Source: Liolophura sinensis
Taxonomy: Eukaryota > Mollusca > Polyplacophora > Chitonida > Chitonidae
DNA: 64,000 bases
Reading direction: 5' to 3'
Assembly: GCF_032854445.1 (NCBI RefSeq)
Contig: NC_088295.1
Coordinates: forward strand, 10,341,385-10,405,384
A program made the position numbers and the translations under genes. Under the pieces are notes generated by a model. That model ran no database searches. It saw nothing but the letters and a program-made list of their open reading frames with translations, and was not told the DNA's origin. This document shows, piece after piece, positions 60,301-64,000 of this stretch; positions within the stretch are counted from its first letter, which is position 1, and each line of letters opens with the position of its first letter.

Positions 60301-63300
60301 CCACATGGACGGGGAATACAACATGACGTCATCCGCTACGCCTTCTGACGTGGACAGTGATGTGACTGATGACATAATCACCCCGTGAGCCAGACCTAGT
60401 GATTCCTGGCAAAAGGGTGACGGCACGCCATTGCTCTGAAATACGAAAACAACCAAAAGTTGTGAATATACCTTGTACATCATAATGCTGGATAAGTTTA
60501 TCTGTGAAATACAGACAAAATTGCGGAATAATCGTGCATATCCAAACCATATACAATTTTTTTTTGTATTGTTTTTTTGTTTGTTTGTTTGTTTTAATGT
60601 CGGTTTTCCCTGACTTTGTTAAAGTCTGTGAGAGAGTGCGCTCATATGATGTCAGGAATTATTCTTTTGTTGTTTACCTCGACTACCAGTGCACCGTTAC
60701 GGTACAAAGCTACACAAAGACGTAGTAACTGTAAGTGCTGTTAATATATATCGCTATTTCATGGAAGCATTGCATTACTGCCTGATTCAGATTAGGCACA
60801 TTTGCCAAAACATTGCTCTTGGCAAAAAAAAAAAATGGTAAACTCTGACTCACAAAACAGCGTATATTAAAGTCTGTGGACGAATCGGTCAAAACTGTTC
60901 CTCAAATTATAATATTCATCCACCTAATTTTAGGGAATGTCTGATTTTATACATTTATACCTATGTACTACCGAAGAATCAAGTTACAGATTGCCGTATT
61001 TATTGACTGACGAATACCAAGTCTCAAATGTGGGCCTACCTGAATTCCCGCCATCATGTCCTCAAGTGTATCCCTGCCTGTTCTATTTTCTGTGTTCACT
61101 GCTTTCTGGATCTCTGAATCCTCCACGGTTGTGTTAAGGATTTTATTGTCATAGTTACTGTTGAAGTCTTTCGAAGGTTCGAACATCTCAACGGAAATTT
61201 CACTCTCAAAATCATTAGTTGCGTCTGAAACATTCCGTGTCTCACCAGTGATATTATGACGTGTCTGAAATGATTCAAAGCAAAGACAGCAGAATCGGGT
61301 CAGACTATATCGAGTAGCCTCTGTAGAGATTTTAACCAGCATCAAAAATCAGCATAGAAGAATACTCAATTAATATAATTGCCGTCAAGACAATCACAAT
61401 TAGATATACACATAGTTATTCCAATTTTTCATTGACCTACCGCCTTTTTCTGGAAAACGCAGTGCAGTAGTCTCCACCTTGTATATATGAACAGTCGCAA
61501 TCAAAGTTCTATTCAGATACATATTTTGATAAACAACAAATAATGATGAATAAACTTGGTATACGACTTTGATACTATTTAATTCATTCCCCTAGAATAT
61601 TCCCTGCGTCTTTCTGTCACCACTGAAAAACGTTGACGTCTTCTTCCATGTATCAGTCATGATTTCTTTACTCTACAGACTTTCTTGGGTAATGGTGCGT
61701 GGTTTGTGTTGAACGTTGTTTTGGACATTGGCGATCATCACGATTGAGGTGAAGTATTATCAATGTCTGTTTCTACGCCTATATGTTTTACACAAACCTG
61801 ACTGCCTCCAAGCGTAAGTAAATCATTCTCGAACATTAGGTAAAGAACCAATGAACAAATAAGTTCATAGCTAAACCATATATCATCATGACAGTGAAAG
61901 AAGAACAAGTCAACATGGAAATTACACACGTTTAAGGGTATGACTGACGAAATCGTCCGTTACTTTTGAATCACAGTCTGTTCGCTTAAGGACTGTAACG
62001 CTCGTCATTTTCGAACTGCATCTAATACCGCTTAAACTGGGCCTAGGGGCCGTAAAGGCAGCCATGCTCATTACATCTGCATGATGTCTTTATGAACAGT
62101 TGCAATCAAAGCGCGACTGAGATACCTTGTTTAATTGTTATTTGGCCTGGAACTCATTCATGGACTACGAAGTTGAACTTCATGATATGGAATTCATGCC
62201 TGGAATATCAACCGTCTGCCCGGCATCATTGAAAACTGATGACCGCTTCACTCTTGTGTGCTACCGGCTTTATTTCCTATTTGTATAATTTCTTGCATAC
62301 CTTTGTATTTGGAAGCTAGTGTTAAATGTTGTTTTGGAAGTGGATCTTCCGATTATCCACTTGGAACGCCCTTTACGGACTACGAATGGGACACGAATGT
62401 CGGACTTGACGCTTATATAAATATAATTATTATTCTTCACATATATGTTTATGACTAATTCAATTTTCTCAATCTTAACTTCAAATTATTCTATATTTCC
62501 ACTTTGGAAGTCATATTTCGTGCTGAGAATTCAACCATCATTTCGTCCTTGGCTGCAAAAATTATCTAGTACCTTAACCTAGATGAAGGTTAGATAAATA
62601 ACCAGGAAGAATCGTCAGTATTACCATTACTAATTAAAGGCAATATCACATCAGTACAACTAAGATCTGGTTAATCTCTAAAATCAACGGAAAACTACTG
62701 AATTTCGCTATATATAACTTGTGCACACTGAATTTACGTTTTGCCTGTTGCTTCTACGACGCATAATAAAGACAATTATTTTCAGAAAGCATCCACTTCA
62801 TTTTAGTCCAATCATATTCCACCATTTTTAATCTTCCCACGAGTTCCAGTTGGCCATATCCTGTTTTGACCATTTGAACAGACTTGGTCTAATTACCACC
62901 ATAGGTACGGAAAAATTCCTGTTCAGTGAAAACAACCCGAAAAGAGAGGCCTTCTCCGGGCGGTTCATTCTGTTGGGTCATGGAGTACGTAGTTGGAGCT
63001 ATTCGATACACGTACACATGAAATCAAGGACGGATGTCAAACTTCAGGTCCTAAAGACAACCTATAGAGGTTTAATACAAAACACAATAAAAAAGTTATC
63101 TCGGTTAACCTTAACTGGATGCTTATATTGCCTCTTCTGTGTGCTACACCAAACGTTCTGCCCATATCTACCAACAGGAAAGGTGTTTGCCGCTTGTATG
63201 ATTGAAGACTTGGAACGAAAGCGCTGTAATTTTGTGCTTTTTTTTTTCGTGAAACTTTTGAAATTAAATGAGTGCAGTTAAAACTAACTATATTCTATTT

Positions 63301-63984
63301 CCTTTGTTGCCACGAGATGGCTGAAATACTCTCCATGCATGTGACGTTAAGCCCTAACCATTCATTTATTTTCTTTCATTAGTGTATGCTCGTGTAAGAA
63401 CAAGACTACTGCAAACATCTCTAAACTTCACATAGACGATGGATTATAACTGTAAACGTGTTTGGCTAAACATCTTGCTAAATCTGGTTGGCCTATGACA
63501 CAGTAACACAGACCTGCTTAAATCTCTGTGCTACTTCTATAAGGAAATCCTCACTTAACCTCGACCCGGCCGGGAGATGGATTTGGGTTCCCATGAAGGA
63601 GGGGAAACTGTGTTGTTATCATGTGGTACTACACGACTCCCACCACTGACTATGAACAATGCATGGGACATGAAGACGTATACATAGTTAGCATTGTTTC
63701 CCAGCTTAATGCAGACAGTTTTCACAATACCGCCAAACGAAGCATGCCATAAAAGCATAGCGCGATGTCTATTGCGAATGTTTCAAATCGGACCAATATT
63801 ATGTTGGTTATGTACAGTTTAAAATTCTATCTTAGAATTTTCTATGTATTACCCGCACGCCGTCACATCCTCACTCTGTCCTGTAACAACTTACCTTATC
63901 TGGAAAAGGAGCTCCTAACCCCAACACGGCAAAACTCCATATCATCCAACTGACGTGTGTAAAATCCAAACACTGTACCTTCAT
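51218..63984 (-). CDS. secreted discoidin / trypsin-like serine protease (whole gene, 12 coding exons)
   Basis: Twelve exons join in frame to 660 residues. Residues 1-24 or so are a signal peptide; 31-105 an acidic Asn/Thr-rich linker with four N-glycosylation sequons; C114-C264 and C269-C379 two discoidin (F5/8C)-like domains, the second short; 398-660 an S1 trypsin-fold protease. The activation site is RRKR|VAGG, so mature protease starts with Val398 and cleavage by a furin-type convertase is inferred. The triad is His450, Asp505 and Ser610; Asp604 sits at the trypsin specificity position, predicting cleavage after Arg/Lys. Cys385 before the cleavage site can pair with the protease (VCLDD), keeping the chains linked. 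Discoidin domains usually bind glycans, phospholipid or matrix, so a surface-directed protease is likely. No close named family was recognised. The 5' UTR runs out of the window. Confidence 0.85.
51380..52846. other. protease intron 11
   Basis: Contains one SINE (52052-52233). Otherwise AT-rich with nothing recognised. Confidence 0.5.
52052..52233 (+). mobile_element. SINE (main family), 5'-truncated
   Basis: Starts in the body (GGAAGTCCAGCTCATGCTG) and ends in an AAATAAATAAATCAA-type tail. Perfect 14-bp target-site duplications (TCAACACAAACCAC) at 52038-52051 and 52234-52247. Confidence 0.9.
52847..53025 (-). CDS. protease exon 11: substrate-pocket region
   Basis: Phase 1 to 0. Encodes STDVCWHRYYN, DDGVLCAAAEEGG and RDTCA, giving the Cys168-Cys182 pair and Asp189 just before the GDSGGP of the next exon. 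Acceptor TTTATGTAG, donor GCG|GTGAGA. Confidence 0.95.
53308..53457 (-). CDS. protease exon 10: catalytic aspartate
   Basis: Phase 1-1. SHDICLIKLKEAVPM carries Asp102; VCLDD has the cysteine for the inter-chain bond; HCVITGWGG is a signature of S1 proteases. Acceptor TGTGTTTCAG, donor GAAG|GTGGGT. Confidence 0.95.
53844..54118 (+). mobile_element. SINE (main family), full length, youngest copy
   Basis: Complete tRNA-like head with A box (TGGCTCAGTCGG) and B box (GAGTTCAAGAC), body and a poly(A) tail of 24 or more. Perfect 13-bp target-site duplications (TCTTTAAGATATC) at 53831-53843 and 54119-54131. Serves as the reference copy for this family. Confidence 0.95.
54141..55664 (+). mobile_element. 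Tc1-like DNA transposon, 1524 bp
   Basis: Terminal inverted repeats of 28 bp (AACTCTGTCAAAAAAGAAAC GCAACCCC) at 54141-54168 and 55637-55664, flanked by TA on both sides as expected for Tc1/mariner. It encodes one transposase on the plus strand, opposite to the host gene. The near-perfect ends suggest recent insertion. Confidence 0.95.
54470..55470 (+). pseudogene. Tc1-like transposase, frame broken near the third catalytic residue
   Basis: Starts MPRLSAADRN and shows an N-terminal helix-turn-helix (IARHLNVHKTTISRLW), GRPR linker, and a DDE nuclease with IWFSDESRF (Asp149) and FQQDNARSHTAR (Asp237). After LPWPSKT near 55265 a deletion of about 7 nt removes the expected P-D and shifts the frame; LNPIEHLWD with the catalytic Glu and the rest continue in another frame to the TGA at 55468-55470. 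The spacing would have been DD34E. Likely inactive as it stands; the upstream frame from 54398 is not needed. Confidence 0.9.
56148..56281 (-). CDS. protease exon 9: between His and Asp
   Basis: Phase 2 to 1. SWSAALGEHTLLEDEETTEI and VEKIIPHAVFI are the typical GEH and x-x-I-x-x-H-P region of S1 proteases. Acceptor TTTTCACAG, donor ATCA|GTGAGT. Confidence 0.9.
56282..56915. other. protease intron 8
   Basis: No feature recognised; a 91-codon minus frame that runs through the preceding exon's donor is not used. Confidence 0.4.
56916..57135 (-). CDS. protease exon 8: activation site and catalytic histidine
   Basis: Phase 1 to 2. APGCGRS (inter-chain Cys), SRRKR|VAGGYPVSVGQWPW (activation cleavage), LCGGSLVHPNWVVSAAHCV (His57). 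Acceptor GCTTGGACAG, donor TCAG|GTAATT. Confidence 0.95.
57136..57808. other. protease intron 7
   Basis: Begins with three short tandem copies of ATCCCAGGTAAGTTAAT-type sequence at 57157-57207; otherwise nothing recognised. Confidence 0.4.
57809..57950 (-). CDS. protease exon 7: second discoidin-like domain, end
   Basis: Phase 0 to 1. SLVFPRPIRLQCLSLNSSEI ending TASALGC, like the final R-x-I-x-P and x-L-x-G-C of F5/8C domains. Acceptor GATCCACAG, donor TGTG|GTAAGT. Confidence 0.8.
57951..58493. other. protease intron 6
   Basis: No gene. 58046-58142 loosely matches the second SINE family (GGTGGTTTACTCCAG). Confidence 0.4.
58494..58696 (-). CDS. protease exon 6: second discoidin-like domain, start
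   Basis: Phase 1 to 0. FECSKYLQTNIVTEN, then VNFKSEKLVTEITFYVQGGH, corresponding to the V-x-F-x-x-x-x-x-V-T-x-I strand pair of discoidin folds. Shorter than the first domain and less certain. Donor ACAG|GTAAAC. Confidence 0.8.
59172..59328 (-). CDS. protease exon 5: first discoidin domain, end
   Basis: Phase 0 to 1. FTVAFDELSNAPG, VADPIQTKCLMISPTVND and MDLLGC, the classical closing motif of an F5/8C domain. Acceptor ACGTTTCAG, donor TGTG|GTAAGC. Confidence 0.9.
59329..59773. other. protease intron 4
   Basis: No feature recognised. Confidence 0.4.
59774..59923 (-). CDS. protease exon 4: first discoidin domain, middle
   Basis: Phase 0-0. LTFETEVLVTAFMVRHD and LSHFQVVWGEDC match the V-T-x-x-x-x-x-G and F-x-V-x-x-S-x-D region of F5/8C. 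Acceptor TTCCAACAG, donor AGAG|GTGAAA. Confidence 0.85.
59924..60264. other. protease intron 3
   Basis: Only a short SINE-tail-like scrap at 60208-60243 (TTTAACGCCATTCTCAAGAA). Confidence 0.4.
60265..60435 (-). CDS. protease exon 3: first discoidin domain, start
   Basis: Phase 0-0. PFCQESLGLAHGVIMSSVTS, then MWTVSANSSNAWIK: the opening C-x-x-x-L-G-x-x-x-G-x-I and W-I motifs of F5/8C. Acceptor GTATTTCAG, donor AAAA|GTACGC. Confidence 0.9.
61040..61264 (-). CDS. protease exon 2: glycosylated acidic linker
   Basis: Phase 0-0, 75 residues rich in Asn, Thr, Glu and Asp, with sequons NIT, NVS, NTT and NRT and no cysteine. Probably an extended spacer between the N terminus and the first discoidin domain. 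Acceptor ATCATTTCAG, donor TCAG|GTAGGC. Confidence 0.8.
61265..63894. other. protease intron 1
   Basis: About 2.6 kb. No exon with matching phase, domain or signal peptide was found on either strand. An open frame at 62850-63281 on the plus strand is unsupported. Confidence 0.5.
63895..63984 (-). CDS. protease exon 1: signal peptide
   Basis: Thirty codons from ATG 63984: MKVQCLDFTH, then SWMIWSFAVLGLGAP as hydrophobic core, ending FPDK|GTAAGT in phase 0, which fits exon 2. Chosen because it supplies a start, a secretion signal and the right phase; an additional small exon in between cannot be excluded. Confidence 0.65.
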
Positions 63985-64000
63985 TTTTGCTCTTTAATCA

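Noticed and set aside
62850-63281. 143-codon plus-strand open frame
   Set aside because: No domain, no homology I recognise, no splice partners, and it lies inside the first intron of the protease gene.
1-64000. Retroviral, LTR or other virus-derived elements
   Set aside because: No LTR pairs, reverse transcriptase, integrase core, capsid or envelope motifs were seen on either strand.

Overview
The window is nuclear DNA of an animal, most likely a marine lophotrochozoan such as a mollusc or brachiopod. The grounds are short exons with GT/AG introns, many copies of a tRNA-derived SINE with a conserved AATAAATAAA tail, frequent TACATGTA words, a Tc1-like transposon and very heavy minisatellite load. 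Species was not determined.

Gene 1 fills 2096-45938 on the plus strand. Its 37 inferred coding exons join without a frame break (4926 nt, 1641 residues). They encode a type I membrane receptor: signal peptide, Ig domain, four repeated [linker, DB module, FN3] cassettes, two more Ig domains, a fifth DB cassette, a sixth FN3, one transmembrane helix and a short tail with two NPxY motifs. The Ig + DB + FN3 mix matches the nematode IGDB proteins. Each DB module is two exons of six cysteines each. Nearly all extracellular exon units are phase 1-1.

Gene 2 lies on the minus strand, 63984 down to 51218, convergent with gene 1. Its 12 inferred coding exons also join in frame (1983 nt, 660 residues). 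They encode a secreted mosaic serine protease: signal peptide, N-glycosylated linker, two discoidin (F5/8C)-like domains and a trypsin-like domain with intact His/Asp/Ser, Asp189 and a furin-type RRKR activation site. One of its introns holds a full-length SINE with target-site duplications and a Tc1 element with 28-bp TIRs whose transposase is broken.

The most unusual signal is in the introns of gene 1. At five exon-intron junctions a minisatellite includes the splice site itself, so real or decaying 5' or 3' splice sites are repeated many times: after exons 4, 16, 23 and 26 (donors) and before the transmembrane exon (about 40 copies of a 39-bp unit carrying a 3' splice site, in frame with the helix exon). 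In addition, an FN3 exon and its donor have a close antisense copy two introns downstream, which would let the pre-mRNA fold over that splice site.

Layout: 1-2095 upstream; 2096-8919 signal peptide, Ig1 and linker; 11280-30602 four DB/FN3 cassettes; 32098-33675 Ig2-Ig3; 34828-42516 last DB, FN3-5, FN3-6; 43060-45938 microexon, transmembrane and tail; 45939-51217 3' UTR and intergenic repeats; 51218-63984 protease gene. All exon calls rest on reading frame, splice consensus and domain fit; no transcript data were available.
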